A DNA stretch of 49,246 bases from Thiohalophilus sp. (GTDB lineage Bacteria > Pseudomonadota > Gammaproteobacteria > UBA6429 > Thiohalophilaceae). Positions 8,092-21,643 of the stretch are shown in pieces. Made by a program: the position numbers and the translations under genes. The notes beneath the pieces are model-generated. The model saw nothing but the letters and a program-made list of their open reading frames with translations, searched no databases and was not told where the DNA came from. Numbering within the stretch: position 1 is the first letter of the stretch; every line of letters begins with the position of its first letter. The DNA lies in NCBI RefSeq assembly GCF_034522235.1, contig NZ_JAXHLN010000002.1, forward strand, positions 475,001 to 524,246, in the 5' to 3' direction.

Positions 8092-9282
8092 GTGTCCAAG
8101 GCAAAATTTGAACGTACGAAGCCGCATGTGAATGTCGGGACCATTGGTCACGTAGACCATGGCAAGACGACCTTGACGGCGGCGATCACCAAGGTAATGG
8201 GCGAGAAGTTCGGCGGTGAAAGCCGGGCGTACGACCAGATTGACAGCGCGCCGGAAGAAAAAGCGCGCGGCATCACCATTGCCACCGCGCACGTGGAATA
8301 CGAAACCGAGAACCGTCACTACGCGCACGTGGACTGCCCGGGCCATGCGGACTATGTGAAGAACATGATCACCGGTGCGGCGCAGATGGACGGGGCGATT
8401 CTGGTGGTTTCGGCCGCCGACGGCCCGATGCCGCAGACCCGCGAGCACATTCTGCTGTCCCGCCAGGTGGGCGTGCCGAGCATTGTTGTTTACCTGAACA
8501 AGGCGGACATGGTGGACGACGCCGAACTGCTGGAACTGGTGGAAATGGAAGTGCGCGAGCTGCTCTCTTCCTATGACTTCCCCGGCGACGACGTCCCGGT
8601 GGTCACCGGTTCCGCGCTCAAGGCGCTGGAAGGGGACAGCTCCGAAATTGGCGTGCCCTCCATCGAGAAGCTGGTGGCGGAAATGGACGCCTACATTCCG
8701 GCGCCGGAACGGGCCATTGACGGCACCTTCCTGATGCCGATCGAAGACGTGTTCTCCATCTCCGGTCGCGGCACCGTGGTGACCGGGCGTATCGAGCGCG
8801 GGATTGTCAAAGTGGGTGAAGACGTGGAAATCGTCGGCATGAAAGACACCGCCAAGACCACTGTCACCGGCGTGGAAATGTTCCGCAAGCTGCTGGACCA
8901 GGGTCAGGCGGGGGACAACGTGGGCGTGCTGCTGCGCGGCACCAAGCGTGACGACGTCGAGCGCGGCCAGGTCCTGTGCAAGCCGGGCTCCATCAAGCCG
9001 CACACCAGGTTCGAGTGCGAAGTGTACGTTCTGTCCAAGGACGAAGGCGGGCGTCACACCCCGTTTTTCAACGGCTATCGGCCGCAGTTTTATTTCCGGA
9101 CCACCGACGTGACCGGTGCCTGTGACCTGCCCGAAGGGGTGGAAATGGTCATGCCGGGGGACAACGTGCAGATGACCGTGAGCCTGATTGCCCCGATTGC
9201 GATGGAAGAAGGCCTGCGCTTTGCGATTCGCGAAGGCGGTCGGACCGTCGGCGCCGGTGTGGTATCGAAGATTATTGAATAA
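8092..9282 (+). CDS. tuf: Elongation factor Tu, copy 1 (tRNA-linked)
   Basis: GTPase delivering aminoacyl-tRNA to the ribosomal A site. 396 residues; E. coli EF-Tu has about 394. P-loop GHVDHGKT at 19-26, effector region [12 protein letters not shown], switch [10 protein letters not shown] and base-recognition NKAD are all present; beta-barrel domains II and III follow. GTG start after GGGGAGG. Encodes the same protein as the copy at 24774-25964; I noticed synonymous differences only near the 3' end (9102, 9261, 9279). Co-located with four upstream tRNAs, so probably co-transcribed with them. Confidence 0.98.
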   Translation: MSKAKFERTKPHVNVGTIGHVDHGKTTLTAAITKVMGEKFGGESRAYDQIDSAPEEKARGITIATAHVEYETENRHYAHVDCPGHADYVKNMITGAAQMDGAILVVSAADGPMPQTREHILLSRQVGVPSIVVYLNKADMVDDAELLELVEMEVRELLSSYDFPGDDVPVVTGSALKALEGDSSEIGVPSIEKLVAEMDAYIPAPERAIDGTFLMPIEDVFSISGRGTVVTGRIERGIVKVGEDVEIVGMKDTAKTTVTGVEMFRKLLDQGQAGDNVGVLLRGTKRDDVERGQVLCKPGSIKPHTRFECEVYVLSKDEGGRHTPFFNGYRPQFYFRTTDVTGACDLPEGVEMVMPGDNVQMTVSLIAPIAMEEGLRFAIREGGRTVGAGVVSKIIE

Positions 9283-9320
9283 AGGGCCCGGGTCGAGAGC
9301 CGCGTAATGACGGATGTGAT

Positions 9321-9352
9321 GAGCGCACACTATGTGCGCTCGCTACTTTTTT
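9321..9352 (+). terminator. Possible terminator after tuf copy 1
   Basis: GAGCGCACA (9321-9329) pairs with TGTGCGCTC (9333-9341) over a 3-base loop; five bases later come six T residues. The gap between stem and T run makes this weaker than a canonical terminator; partial read-through to tRNA-Trp and secE is plausible. Confidence 0.5.
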
Positions 9353-9354
9353 AC

Positions 9355-9382
9355 CTCGTTACTCGTTCCTCGTCCCTCGTCC
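9355..9382. repeat. Single-arm heptad repeat (family A, copy 3)
   Basis: Four uninterrupted 7-bp units: CTCGTTA, CTCGTTC, CTCGTCC, CTCGTCC. There is no opposite arm nearby. It ends 8 bp before tRNA-Trp. Confidence 0.8.
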
Positions 9383-9390
9383 CTGTTTTT

Positions 9391-9466
9391 AGGCCAGTAG
9401 CTCAATTGGCAGAGCGGCGGTCTCCAAAACCGCAGGTTGGGGGTTCGATTCCCTCCTGGCCTGCCA
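9391..9466 (+). tRNA. tRNA-Trp (anticodon CCA)
   Basis: 76 nt with encoded CCA. Acceptor AGGCCAG pairs with CTGGCCT, and the anticodon loop CTCCAAA gives CCA. A trpT-secE-nusG arrangement after tuf is typical of Gammaproteobacteria. Confidence 0.96.
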
Positions 9467-9517
9467 AACGCGCGGCGAATTATCGAATGATGATTCGCCG
9501 GGGTTAACAGGACAACG

Positions 9518-9865
9518 ATGGCAGACAAGATCAAGCTAACAGTCGCCGTATTACTGGTGCTGGCCGGCATTGCCGGCTTTTATCAGTTTGCGAACGAGGC
9601 ACTGCTGTATCGGGTGCTGGGTTTGCTGGCGGTGCTGGGTGTGGCGGTGGCCGTGGCGGCGACCTCACAACCGGGTCTGAATGCCTGGAATTTCGGCCGC
9701 AGTGCCGTCCTTGAGGCGCGCAAGTCTGTCTGGCCGTCCCGGCGTGAAACCACCCAGACGACGCTGATGGTGGTGGTCATGGTGACGATTATCGGCATCG
9801 TGCTGTGGTTATTCGATATGTTTTTGCTGTGGGCGGTGAAACTCATTACCGGTCAGGGAGGCTGA
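9518..9865 (+). CDS. secE: Preprotein translocase subunit SecE
   Basis: Essential clamp subunit of the SecYEG channel in the inner membrane. 115 residues (E. coli 127) with three hydrophobic segments at about 6-24, 30-48 and 82-108. The cytoplasmic amphipathic motif before the last segment, EARKSVWPSRRET, is the conserved SecE signature contacting SecY. It lies 51 bp after tRNA-Trp and 4 bp before nusG; secE-nusG coupling is near universal. Confidence 0.96.
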   Translation: MADKIKLTVAVLLVLAGIAGFYQFANEALLYRVLGLLAVLGVAVAVAATSQPGLNAWNFGRSAVLEARKSVWPSRRETTQTTLMVVVMVTIIGIVLWLFDMFLLWAVKLITGQGG

Positions 9866-9869
9866 GTAG

Positions 9870-10403
9870 ATGGCATTACGCTGGTACGTCGTCCACGCCT
9901 ATTCCGGTTTTGAAGCGCAGGTCAAGCGCTCACTGGAAGAGCGAATCAAGCTCAATGGTATGGAAGACAAGTTCGGACAGATCCTGGTGCCGACCGAGGA
10001 AGTCATCGAAATGCGCGACGGTCAGAAGCGCAAAAGCGATCGCAAATTCTTCCCGGGCTATGTGCTGGTGCAGATGGATATGGATGATGAAACCTGGCAT
10101 CTGGTCAAGGACACGCCCCGGGTGATGGGCTTTATCGGCGGCACCAGCGACAAGCCGGCGCCGATCAGCGAAAAAGAAGCCCAGTCGATCCTGGAGCGCA
10201 TCCAGGAAGGCACCGAACGGCCGCGGCCCAAGGTGTTGTTCGAGTCGGGCGAAGTGGTCCGGATCAACGACGGGCCGTTCAACGACTTTAACGGCGTTGT
10301 TGAAGAAGTGGATTACGAAAAGAACCGCCTGCGCGTGGAAGTGTCGATCTTCGGCCGTTCCACGCCGGTGGATCTGGACTTCAGTCAGGTCGAGAAGAGC
10401 TAA
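9870..10403 (+). CDS. nusG: Transcription termination/antitermination protein NusG
   Basis: Binds the RNA polymerase clamp, raises processivity, and links to Rho or ribosomal protein S10. 177 residues. NGN domain at 1-120 ([13 protein letters not shown] start, then [12 protein letters not shown]) and C-terminal KOW domain with [20 protein letters not shown] near 127-146. ATG follows a GGAGG element. The stop codon lies in the loop of a large hairpin (see 10384-10422). Confidence 0.97.
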   Translation: MALRWYVVHAYSGFEAQVKRSLEERIKLNGMEDKFGQILVPTEEVIEMRDGQKRKSDRKFFPGYVLVQMDMDDETWHLVKDTPRVMGFIGGTSDKPAPISEKEAQSILERIQEGTERPRPKVLFESGEVVRINDGPFNDFNGVVEEVDYEKNRLRVEVSIFGRSTPVDLDFSQVEKS

Positions 10404-10422
10404 AAGCTCCTCTCGACCTGAC
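10384..10422 (+). promoter_or_regulatory. 18-bp hairpin enclosing the nusG stop codon
   Basis: The last six codons of nusG (arm 10384-10401) pair with 10405-10422 over 18 bp with one mismatch; the TAA spans the end of the left arm and the 3-base loop. No T run follows, so it is not a canonical terminator. It could stall, protect or process the mRNA between nusG and rplK. Confidence 0.65.
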
Positions 10423-10423
10423 A

Positions 10424-10514
10424 GGGACGAGGGACAAAGGGACGAGTGACGAGGAAGTTTGGATACGGTGATGCCGTATGCTTTATTCCTCGTCACTCGT
10501 ACCTCGTCCCTCGG
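10424..10514. repeat. Long heptad hairpin (family A, copy 4) in the nusG-rplK spacer
   Basis: The left arm (10424-10456), made of GGGACGA, GGGACAA, GTGACGA-type units, pairs with the right arm CCTCGTCACTCGTACCTCGT (from 10488). The loop has its own 6-bp stem ATACGG/CCGTAT (10463-10479). Together this would be one of the longest predicted RNA stems in the window. Confidence 0.75.
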
Positions 10515-10527
10515 TACTTAAAAACAG

Positions 10528-10578
10528 GGGAGCCCGAGTAGCCGCAGGCGAAACGGCGTTTGGACCCAAAGTGAGGTA
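10528..10578 (+). promoter_or_regulatory. Candidate L1-binding leader before rplK
   Basis: The segment GGGGAGCCC...GGCG...TTGGACCCAAAG...GAGG resembles the compact leader in front of rplK in other Gammaproteobacteria, where L1 represses L11-L1 translation by binding a mimic of its 23S site. Assigned from position and general shape; not verified with a structural model. Confidence 0.4.
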
Positions 10579-10582
10579 AATA

Positions 10583-11014
10583 ATGGCCAAGAAAGTCGAA
10601 GCATATATCAAGCTGCAGGTCCCGGCACAGGAAGCGAATCCGTCGCCGCCGGTGGGTCCTGCGCTGGGTCAGCATGGTGTGAACATCATGGAGTTCTGCA
10701 AGGCGTTTAACGCCCAGACCCAGGAAACCGAAAAAGGATTGCCGATCCCGGTTGTGATCACCGTCTACAGTGATCGCAGCTTTACCTTCATCATGAAGAC
10801 GCCGCCGGCGTCGATTCTGCTGAAAAAGGCCGCCGGTATCCAGAGCGGTTCGGGTGAGCCCAACCGTAACAAGGTAGGCAAGGTCACCCGCGAGCAGCTG
10901 GAAGAGATTGCCCGGGCCAAAGATCCGGATCTGACTGCCGCGGATATGGATTCTGCGGTGCGCACCATTGCCGGTAGCGCGCGGAGTATGGGTCTTGATG
11001 TGGAGGGTATGTAA
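10583..11014 (+). CDS. rplK: 50S ribosomal protein L11
   Basis: Part of the GTPase-associated centre at the L7/L12 stalk base, binding the 23S 1070 region; also needed for RelA activation. 143 residues (E. coli 142). The N-terminal domain has [20 protein letters not shown], the proline-rich thiostrepton/factor-contact segment. SD GTGAGG precedes the ATG. The stop codon is directly adjacent to the rplA start, so L11 and L1 are translationally coupled. Confidence 0.97.
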   Translation: MAKKVEAYIKLQVPAQEANPSPPVGPALGQHGVNIMEFCKAFNAQTQETEKGLPIPVVITVYSDRSFTFIMKTPPASILLKKAAGIQSGSGEPNRNKVGKVTREQLEEIARAKDPDLTAADMDSAVRTIAGSARSMGLDVEGM

Positions 11015-11710
11015 ATGGCCAAGTTGAGCAAACGTCAAAAAGCAATTCGTGAAAAGCTGGATCCCAGCAAAATCTACCCGATCGATGAGGCCTTCGGTCT
11101 GTTGAAAGAACTGCCGCGCGTCAAATTTGTCGAGTCGGTCGAAGTGGCGGTTAATCTGGGTGTCGACCCGCGTAAATCCGATCAGGTTGTGCGTGGTGCG
11201 ACCGTCCTGCCGCATGGCACTGGCAAAACTGTCCGGGTCGCCGTCTTTGCTCAGGGCGAGAATGCCGACAAGGCCAAAGCCGCGGGTGCCGATATTGTCG
11301 GCTTCGAGGACCTGGCCGAAGAAGTCAAACAGGGCAACATGGATTTCGATGTGGTTATCGCCACTCCGGACGCCATGCGTGTGGTTGGCCAGCTGGGCCA
11401 GATTCTCGGTCCGCGCGGTCTGATGCCGAACCCGAAAGTCGGTACCGTGACTCCGGACGTCGAAGGCGCGATAAAAAATGCCAAGGCCGGTCAGGTGCGC
11501 TACCGCACCGACAAGGGCGGTATTATCCATTGCGCTATCGGCAATGTGGATTTTGATGCCAACAATTTAAAGGAAAACCTGGAAGCCCTGCTGGCGGATC
11601 TGAAAAAGGCCAAGCCGTCAGCCGCCAAGGGACAGTATGTGAAGAAAGTGTCTGTCTCCACGACCATGGGTCCGGGAATTTCCGTCGATCAGGCGTCGCT
11701 GGCGCTCTGA
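11015..11710 (+). CDS. rplA: 50S ribosomal protein L1
   Basis: Forms the mobile L1 stalk that guides deacylated tRNA out of the E site. 231 residues (E. coli 234). The signature [13 protein letters not shown] appears as [12 protein letters not shown] near residue 140. In characterised relatives free L1 represses its own operon. Begins directly after the rplK stop with no spacer. Confidence 0.97.
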   Translation: MAKLSKRQKAIREKLDPSKIYPIDEAFGLLKELPRVKFVESVEVAVNLGVDPRKSDQVVRGATVLPHGTGKTVRVAVFAQGENADKAKAAGADIVGFEDLAEEVKQGNMDFDVVIATPDAMRVVGQLGQILGPRGLMPNPKVGTVTPDVEGAIKNAKAGQVRYRTDKGGIIHCAIGNVDFDANNLKENLEALLADLKKAKPSAAKGQYVKKVSVSTTMGPGISVDQASLAL

Positions 11711-11960
11711 TCGTTACAAACTTTGTGGCCGTTGTTTCAAGGGGCAGAATTTAATTCTGTCCCCGAGCAGCGTCCATCAAAGACCGTGGGTGTCGTTGTT
11801 TTAACGGCTTAATGGGGTTGCCCCGGCCTACGCAGATGGTGTGCCCGAACAGATTTAATTCTGCCTTGGGTCACTAAAGGTGGGACATCCAGCGGGATGT
11901 TTCATGTTCGTCCAACGACAGGTGAGCTGTTTAACCTGTCAGAAATGGAGGTATGTTCGC
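11711..11960 (+). promoter_or_regulatory. rplJ leader region with palindromes and hairpins
   Basis: A 250-nt spacer where the L10-(L12)4 autoregulatory leader is expected. Visible structures: the palindrome GGGGCAGAAT-TTA-ATTCTGTCCCC (11741-11764), a second CAGATTTAATTCTG copy at 11850-11863, the hairpin ACATCC/GGATGT (11885-11900), and GACAGGT/ACCTGTC (11917-11940) ending 6 nt before the SD. The last two are the best candidates for translational control of rplJ. I cannot identify the kink-turn that L10 binds by eye. Confidence 0.5.
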
Positions 11961-12488
11961 GTGGCTCTCAGTCTGAAACAAAAGAAAGCCATAGTGGCCG
12001 AAGTCGCTGAAGTCGCTGCGAATGCACATTCCGCCGTGGTGGCGGAATATATTGGACTGGCGTCCAATGACATGAATAACCTGCGTGCTCAGGCACGTTC
12101 CGGTGGTGTTTATCTTCGTGTCGTGAAAAATACGCTGGCCAAACGTGCATTGGAAGGGACGGACTTTGCCTGCATGAACGATACGCTCGTGGGTCCGATG
12201 ATCCTGGCATTTTCGGAAGAAGATCCGGGTGCAGCGGCGCGAGTCATCAAAGAGTTCGCCAAGGGACATGACAAACTGGTAGTCAAGGCCCTTTCTGTCA
12301 GTGGACAGTTGCTGTCTGCTTCAGAACTGGACCGTTTGGCCAGCCTGCCGACCAAGGAGCAAGCCATCAGCATGCTTATGTCGGTGATGCAGGCTCCGAT
12401 TACCAAACTGGCGCGTACCTTTAATGAAGTGCCTGGCAAACTGGTCCGTACCGTCGCGGCTGTTCGTGACGCTAAACAGGCCTCTTGA
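11961..12488 (+). CDS. rplJ: 50S ribosomal protein L10
   Basis: Anchors L7/L12 dimers to the ribosome stalk base. 175 residues from the GTG at 11961 (E. coli 165). This start is chosen because translation VALSLKQKKAIVAEV aligns with E. coli MALNLQDKQAIVAEV and because GGAGG lies at 11947-11951; an upstream in-frame ATG at 11880 would add 27 unrelated residues. The C-terminal helix binding L12 ends GKLVRTVAAVRDAK. Confidence 0.94.
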   Translation: MALSLKQKKAIVAEVAEVAANAHSAVVAEYIGLASNDMNNLRAQARSGGVYLRVVKNTLAKRALEGTDFACMNDTLVGPMILAFSEEDPGAAARVIKEFAKGHDKLVVKALSVSGQLLSASELDRLASLPTKEQAISMLMSVMQAPITKLARTFNEVPGKLVRTVAAVRDAKQAS

Positions 12489-12514
12489 TATTTTAGTGAT
12501 TAGGAGAAGGTAAA

Positions 12515-12895
12515 ATGGCAGTTTCTAAAGATGAAATCCTGGAAACGGTTTCAAATATGACCGTAATGGAAGTGGTCGAACTGATCGAAGCAATGGAAGA
12601 GAAGTTCGGCGTTTCCGCCGCAGCCGCTGTTGCTGCTGCCCCGGCCGCTGCGGCCGGGGGTGGTGAAGCCGCTGTTGAAGAGAAAGACGAATTCGACGTC
12701 GTCATGACCAGCTTTGGTGATAACAAGGTTTCTGTCATCAAGGCAGTCCGTGGTATTACCGGCCTGGGTCTGAAAGAAGCCAAGGAAATGGTGGAAGGCA
12801 CCCCTGCCACTGTGAAGGAAGGGGCTTCCAAGGACGACGCCGAAGAAGTGAAGAAGACGCTTGAAGAAGCCGGCGCTCAGGTCGAGCTGAAATAA
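12515..12895 (+). CDS. rplL: 50S ribosomal protein L7/L12
   Basis: Multi-copy stalk protein recruiting and activating translational GTPases. 126 residues (E. coli 121). N-terminal dimerisation domain, an Ala/Gly-rich flexible hinge (about 34-55), then the compact C-terminal domain with [20 protein letters not shown]. Strong SD TAGGAGAAGG supports the high expression expected, since L12 is needed at several copies per ribosome. Lies 26 bp after rplJ. Confidence 0.97.
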   Translation: MAVSKDEILETVSNMTVMEVVELIEAMEEKFGVSAAAAVAAAPAAAAGGGEAAVEEKDEFDVVMTSFGDNKVSVIKAVRGITGLGLKEAKEMVEGTPATVKEGASKDDAEEVKKTLEEAGAQVELK

Positions 12896-12920
12896 AAGCG
12901 GCTTGCTTCATGAAAAGATT

Positions 12921-12992
12921 GCGGGCCAGTGGCCCGCGGTCAACAAATGGTATAACCATTCCCGCAGCGGGCTGGTGGCCAATGGGCCACTG
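12921..12992 (+). promoter_or_regulatory. Stem-loop cluster between rplL and rpoB
   Basis: Within the 195-nt spacer: perfect 7-bp stem GCGGGCC/GGCCCGC (12921-12937), AATGGT/ACCATT (12946-12960), and a roughly 10-bp stem around GGTGGCC/GGCCACT (12969-12992). No T run follows any of them. By analogy with E. coli, where this spacer has an attenuator and an RNase III site that set the L12:RpoB ratio, these are candidates for the same function. Confidence 0.55.
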
Positions 12993-13090
12993 GCCTGCTG
13001 TGTATTTGTTGTTTTACGGCGAGCCAGCCGTGAACAATGAATACACGGGAATGCCAGTTTCGCGACTAACTGCTACGAGCAAGGTGACCA

Positions 13091-17170
<4,080 letters not shown>

Positions 17171-17175
17171 ATCCA

Positions 17176-17244
17176 GGGACGAGGGCCAGGGGCCGAGTGA
17201 CGAGGCCTGTTTTATTTCCTCGTTACTCGTCCCTCGTAACTCGG
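17176..17244. repeat. Heptad inverted repeat (family A, copy 5) between rpoB and rpoC
   Basis: The left arm 17176-17205 contains GGGACGA, GAGTGAC-type units; the right arm 17218-17244 reads CTCGTTA, CTCGTCC, CTCGTAA, CTCGG. The innermost CCGAGTGACGAGG pairs with CCTCGTTACTCG apart from one position. It fills nearly the whole spacer and ends 22 bp before the rpoC start. Confidence 0.8.
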
Positions 17245-17266
17245 AACTTTTATTAGGAGTGGCAAC

Positions 17267-20200
17267 GTGAAAGACCTACTCAAGATTCTGAAACAACAGG
17301 GCCAGACCGAAGATTTCGATGCAATTCGCATCGGGTTGGCGTCGCCGCAAAAGATTCGTTCCTGGTCCTTTGGTGAGGTTAAAAAGCCGGAGACCATCAA
17401 TTACCGGACTTTCAAGCCGGAGCGTGATGGCCTGTTCTGTGCCAAGATTTTTGGTCCGATCAAGGATTACGAGTGCCTGTGCGGCAAGTACAAGCGCCTC
17501 AAACATCGCGGCGTGATTTGTGAGAAATGCGGCATCGAAGTCACCCTGGCCAAGGTCCGCCGCGAGCGCATGGGCCATATCGAACTGGCTTCCCCGGTTG
17601 CGCACATCTGGTTCCTCAAGTCCCTGCCCTCGCGCATGGGGCTGCTGCTGGATATGACCCTGCGGGATATCGAGCGGGTGCTCTATTTTGAGGCTTTCGT
17701 TGTAGTTGAGCCGGGCATGACGACCCTGGAGCGGGGTCAGTTGTTGACCGATGAAGCTTACCTGGAAGCGATTGAAGAGTTCGGCGATGAATTTGACGCC
17801 CGCATGGGGGCCGAAGCGGTCCAGGCCCTGCTGGGCAATATCAATCTGCAGCAGGAAGCCGAGAAGGTGCGCGAAGATATGGGCGCCACCAAGTCCGAAA
17901 CCAAACTCAAGAAACTCGGCAAGCGCCTCAAGCTGATCGAAGCCTTTGTCGAGTCCGGCAACAAGCCGGAGTGGATGGTCATGACCGTGTTGCCGGTGCT
18001 GCCGCCGGAACTGCGTCCGCTGGTCCCGCTGGAAGGCGGCCGCTTCGCCACCTCCGATCTGAACGATCTCTATCGCCGGGTCATTAACCGTAATAACCGT
18101 CTGAAACGGCTGCTGGATCTGAACGCGCCGGACATCATCGTGCGCAACGAAAAACGCATGCTGCAGGAATCGGTCGATGCGCTGCTGGACAACGGCCGTC
18201 GCGGTCGGGCGATTACCGGCTCCAACAAGCGTCCGCTCAAATCCCTGGCTGATATGATCAAGGGCAAGCAGGGCCGTTTTCGCCAGAACCTGCTGGGCAA
18301 GCGTGTCGACTACTCCGGTCGTTCCGTGATCGTGGTCGGCCCGGCGCTGCGTCTGCATCAGTGCGGTCTGCCCAAGAAAATGGCCCTGGAGCTGTTTAAA
18401 CCCTTTATTTTCAGTAAGCTGGAACGGCGCGGCCTGGCCACCACCATCAAGGCGGCCAAGAAAATGGTCGAGCGCGAAGGCCCGGAAGTGTGGGATATCC
18501 TCGAAGAGGTCATCCGTGAACATCCGGTGATGCTCAACCGTGCGCCAACCCTGCATCGTCTGGGTATCCAGGCGTTTGAGCCGGTGTTGATCGAAGGCAA
18601 GGCCATTCAGCTGCATCCGCTGGTCTGTACGGCGTTCAACGCCGATTTCGACGGCGACCAGATGGCCGTGCACGTGCCGCTCTCGCTGGAAGCGCAGCTC
18701 GAAGCGCGTGCGCTGATGATGTCCTCCAACAACATTCTGTCGCCGGCCAACGGCGAGCCGATCATCGTGCCGTCCCAGGACGTGGTGCTGGGGCTGTACT
18801 GGATGACCCGTGAACGGGTCAACGGCAAGGGCGAGGGCATGGTCTTCGCCGATGTGAAGGAAGTGGATCGGGCCTATAACAACGGGGTCGTGGATCTGCA
18901 GGCCCGGGTCAAGGTGCGTATCCATGAATTCGAAATTGATGACGAGGGGAACAAGACCGAGAAGGTCTCCTTGCAGGAAACAACTGTTGGTCGTGCCCTG
19001 TTGTACGAAATCGCCCCGGAAGGCATGGAGTTCAGCCTCTTTAACATGGAAATGAAAAAGAAGGCGATCTCCGGGTTGATCGATGCCTGTTATCGCAAGC
19101 TGGGACTGAAGGCGACAGTCGTTTTTGCCGACCAGATTATGTATACCGGTTTTGCCTATTCCACCAAGGCCGGGATTTCCTTCGGTGCCGATGATATGGA
19201 AATCCCCGAAGAGAAGGCTGAAATCCTGGCTGCCGCTGAAGAAGAGGTCAAGGAGATCGAGGGGCAGTATACCTCGGGTCTGGTCACCAACGGCGAGCGT
19301 TATAACAAGGTCGTGGATATCTGGTCGCACACCAATGATCAGATCGCCAAGGCCATGATGGACAAGCTGGGCGTCGATGAGATCAAGGATAAGGACGGCA
19401 ATATTGTCCGCCAGCCGTCTTATAACTCGATCTTCATGATGGCCGATTCCGGCGCCCGCGGTAGCGCGGCACAGATTCGTCAGCTGGCCGGGATGCGTGG
19501 TCTGATGGCCAAGCCGGACGGCTCCATTATCGAAACGCCGATTACCGCCAACTTCCGCGAAGGCCTGTCGGTTCTGCAGTATTTTATCTCCACCCATGGT
19601 GCTCGTAAGGGGCTGGCGGATACCGCCCTGAAGACTGCCAACTCCGGTTACCTGACCCGCCGTCTGGTGGATGTCTCCCAGGATCTGGTGGTTTCCGGCG
19701 ACGATTGCGGCACCGACAACGGCATGCTGATCTCCTCGCTCATCGAGGGTGGCGACGTGGTCGAACCCCTCTCCGAGCGGGTGCTGGGTCGTGTGACCGC
19801 CGAGGATGCCGAGGGCGCCGATGGCGAAGTGATTATTCCGGCCGGGACCCTGCTGGATGAGCATTGGGTCGCCAAACTCGAAGGGATGGGGATCGACCAC
19901 ATTCAGGTTCGCTCGCCGATTACCTGTGACAACCTGCATGGTGTCTGTGCCGTCTGCTACGGCCGCGATCTGGCCCGCGGACACCTGGTCAACCAGGGCG
20001 AGTCGGTGGGCGTCATCGCCGCTCAGTCCATCGGTGAGCCGGGTACCCAGCTGACCATGCGGACCTTCCATATTGGGGGTGCCGCCAGCCGTTCTGCGGC
20101 GGTCAGCAACATCGAGATCAAGAACAAGGGGACGGTGCGGCTGCACAATATCAAGACTATCCAGCACGCCAGTGGCAACCACGTTGCGGTCTCCCGCTCC

Positions 20201-21472
20201 GGGGAAATCACCGTGCTGGATGAGAACAAGCGCGAGCGCGAGCGTTACAAGGTGCCCTATGGGGCGGTGATCTCGGCCAATGATGGCGATGCCGTCGAGG
20301 CCGGCCAGATCGTTGCCAACTGGGATCCGCATACCCACCCGATCGTCACCGAAGTCGAGGGTCAGGTGAAGTTCATGGATATCATCGAGGGGGTCACCGT
20401 ACAGGCCGAAGTCGACGAGGTGACCGGTCTCTCCCGTCTGGTGGTCATGGATCCCAAGCAGCGCAGCAGCCAGGCCAAGGATCTGCGACCGATGGTCAAG
20501 CTGATCGACGAGGCCGGCAACGACATGAATATCGTCGGCACCGATTTGCCCGCGCACTATTATCTGCCGTCGGGCGCGATCATCTCCCTCAAGGACGGGG
20601 ATGCGGTGAGCGTGGGTGACGCCATTGCGCGGATTCCGCAGGAATCCTCCAAGACCCGTGACATCACCGGGGGTCTGCCGCGGGTGGCCGATCTGTTCGA
20701 AGCGCGCAAACCGAAGGAGTCCTCCATCCTGGCGGAGATCTCCGGGACGGTCAGCTTTGGCAAGGAGACCAAGGGCAAACAGCGTCTGGTGATCACACCG
20801 AACGAAGGCGACACCTATGAGGAGCTGATTCCCAAGTGGCGCCATGTCACCGTGTTCGAAGGTGAGCATGTGGAAAAAGGTGAGATCATCGCCGAAGGTG
20901 AGCCCAACCCCCACGATATACTGCGTTTGCTGGGTGTCGAGGAGCTGGCGCGCTATATCGTCAACGAGGTGCAGGACGTCTACCGCCTGCAGGGTGTGAA
21001 GATCAACGACAAGCACATCGAGGTGATCGTGCGTCAGATGTTGCGCAAGGTGGATATCACCTCCCCGGGCGATACCGGCTTCCTCAAGGGCGAGCAGGTG
21101 GAGCGTTCCCGGATGCTGGAAGAGAACGAGCGGATGCTGACAGCAGACCGTCAGCCGGCGCTGTTCGAGCCGGTTCTGCTGGGCATCACCAAGGCCTCGC
21201 TGGCGACCGAATCGTTCATCTCCGCGGCCTCCTTCCAGGAGACCACCCGGGTACTGACCGAAGCAGCCGTCACCGGCAAGATCGACGATCTCCGCGGTCT
21301 CAAGGAGAACGTCATCGTCGGTCGGCTGATTCCGGCCGGGACCGGCCAGGCGTTTCACAAGGAGCGCCGGCGTCAGCGCAAGGAGGCCGAATCGGCCGAA
21401 GCTGCACTGGCGGCCGCCGCGGCCGAGATCGAATCGTCGGGCGACGCCGAATCGGTGGATCAGCAAAACTGA
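17267..21472 (+). CDS. rpoC: DNA-directed RNA polymerase subunit beta'
   Basis: Largest polymerase subunit, 1401 residues (E. coli 1407). The catalytic Mg2+ motif NADFDGD sits at 458-464, identical numbering to E. coli. N-terminal zinc site: [13 protein letters not shown] then CEKCG near 70-88; second zinc site: DDCGTD, then [18 protein letters not shown]. Bridge helix and trigger-loop segments ([15 protein letters not shown]) are conserved. Starts with GTG at 17267 after AGGAG. Ends in an Ala/Glu-rich tail. Confidence 0.98.
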   Translation: MKDLLKILKQQGQTEDFDAIRIGLASPQKIRSWSFGEVKKPETINYRTFKPERDGLFCAKIFGPIKDYECLCGKYKRLKHRGVICEKCGIEVTLAKVRRERMGHIELASPVAHIWFLKSLPSRMGLLLDMTLRDIERVLYFEAFVVVEPGMTTLERGQLLTDEAYLEAIEEFGDEFDARMGAEAVQALLGNINLQQEAEKVREDMGATKSETKLKKLGKRLKLIEAFVESGNKPEWMVMTVLPVLPPELRPLVPLEGGRFATSDLNDLYRRVINRNNRLKRLLDLNAPDIIVRNEKRMLQESVDALLDNGRRGRAITGSNKRPLKSLADMIKGKQGRFRQNLLGKRVDYSGRSVIVVGPALRLHQCGLPKKMALELFKPFIFSKLERRGLATTIKAAKKMVEREGPEVWDILEEVIREHPVMLNRAPTLHRLGIQAFEPVLIEGKAIQLHPLVCTAFNADFDGDQMAVHVPLSLEAQLEARALMMSSNNILSPANGEPIIVPSQDVVLGLYWMTRERVNGKGEGMVFADVKEVDRAYNNGVVDLQARVKVRIHEFEIDDEGNKTEKVSLQETTVGRALLYEIAPEGMEFSLFNMEMKKKAISGLIDACYRKLGLKATVVFADQIMYTGFAYSTKAGISFGADDMEIPEEKAEILAAAEEEVKEIEGQYTSGLVTNGERYNKVVDIWSHTNDQIAKAMMDKLGVDEIKDKDGNIVRQPSYNSIFMMADSGARGSAAQIRQLAGMRGLMAKPDGSIIETPITANFREGLSVLQYFISTHGARKGLADTALKTANSGYLTRRLVDVSQDLVVSGDDCGTDNGMLISSLIEGGDVVEPLSERVLGRVTAEDAEGADGEVIIPAGTLLDEHWVAKLEGMGIDHIQVRSPITCDNLHGVCAVCYGRDLARGHLVNQGESVGVIAAQSIGEPGTQLTMRTFHIGGAASRSAAVSNIEIKNKGTVRLHNIKTIQHASGNHVAVSRSGEITVLDENKRERERYKVPYGAVISANDGDAVEAGQIVANWDPHTHPIVTEVEGQVKFMDIIEGVTVQAEVDEVTGLSRLVVMDPKQRSSQAKDLRPMVKLIDEAGNDMNIVGTDLPAHYYLPSGAIISLKDGDAVSVGDAIARIPQESSKTRDITGGLPRVADLFEARKPKESSILAEISGTVSFGKETKGKQRLVITPNEGDTYEELIPKWRHVTVFEGEHVEKGEIIAEGEPNPHDILRLLGVEELARYIVNEVQDVYRLQGVKINDKHIEVIVRQMLRKVDITSPGDTGFLKGEQVERSRMLEENERMLTADRQPALFEPVLLGITKASLATESFISAASFQETTRVLTEAAVTGKIDDLRGLKENVIVGRLIPAGTGQAFHKERRRQRKEAESAEAALAAAAAEIESSGDAESVDQQN

Positions 21473-21571
21473 TCCCCGGCCGGGTTGCCCATATACCCGC
21501 ATGTAGAGTCATGGCTTTTGCCTGACGCCGCGGGTCGGTGGGCAGCTGTGCGTGGCGATCGGGTTTATCCC

Positions 21572-21643
21572 GGGCTGCGGGGCTAAAAACCCCAAAAATT
21601 CGCGATCGGGGGCGGGATACTGTTGACAGGAACCCCGCAGCCC
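21572..21643. promoter_or_regulatory. 11-bp inverted repeat overlapping the rpsL promoter spacer
   Basis: GGGCTGCGGGG (21572-21582) is the exact inverted complement of CCCCGCAGCCC (21633-21643). An inner hairpin GGGG-CTAAAAA-CCCC lies at its left arm. The right arm falls between the -35 and -10 of the rpsL promoter. In RNA coming from rpoC it could form alternative stems; as DNA it could be an operator. Confidence 0.5.

Noticed and set aside
11880-11960. N-terminal extension of L10 from ATG 11880
   Set aside because: The extra 27 residues have no counterpart in the family and overlap leader hairpins; the GTG at 11961 has a correct SD and family N-terminus.
17210-17266. Separate promoter for rpoC
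   Set aside because: The T-rich loop of the repeat gives no acceptable -35/-10 pair, and rpoBC co-transcription is the rule.
17276-21502. Antisense open frame of about 1400 codons across rpoC, and a similar one across rpoB (13073-17077)
   Set aside because: High-GC third positions of the real genes suppress stops on the opposite strand; the translations match no family, while the sense frames are unmistakable rpoB and rpoC.
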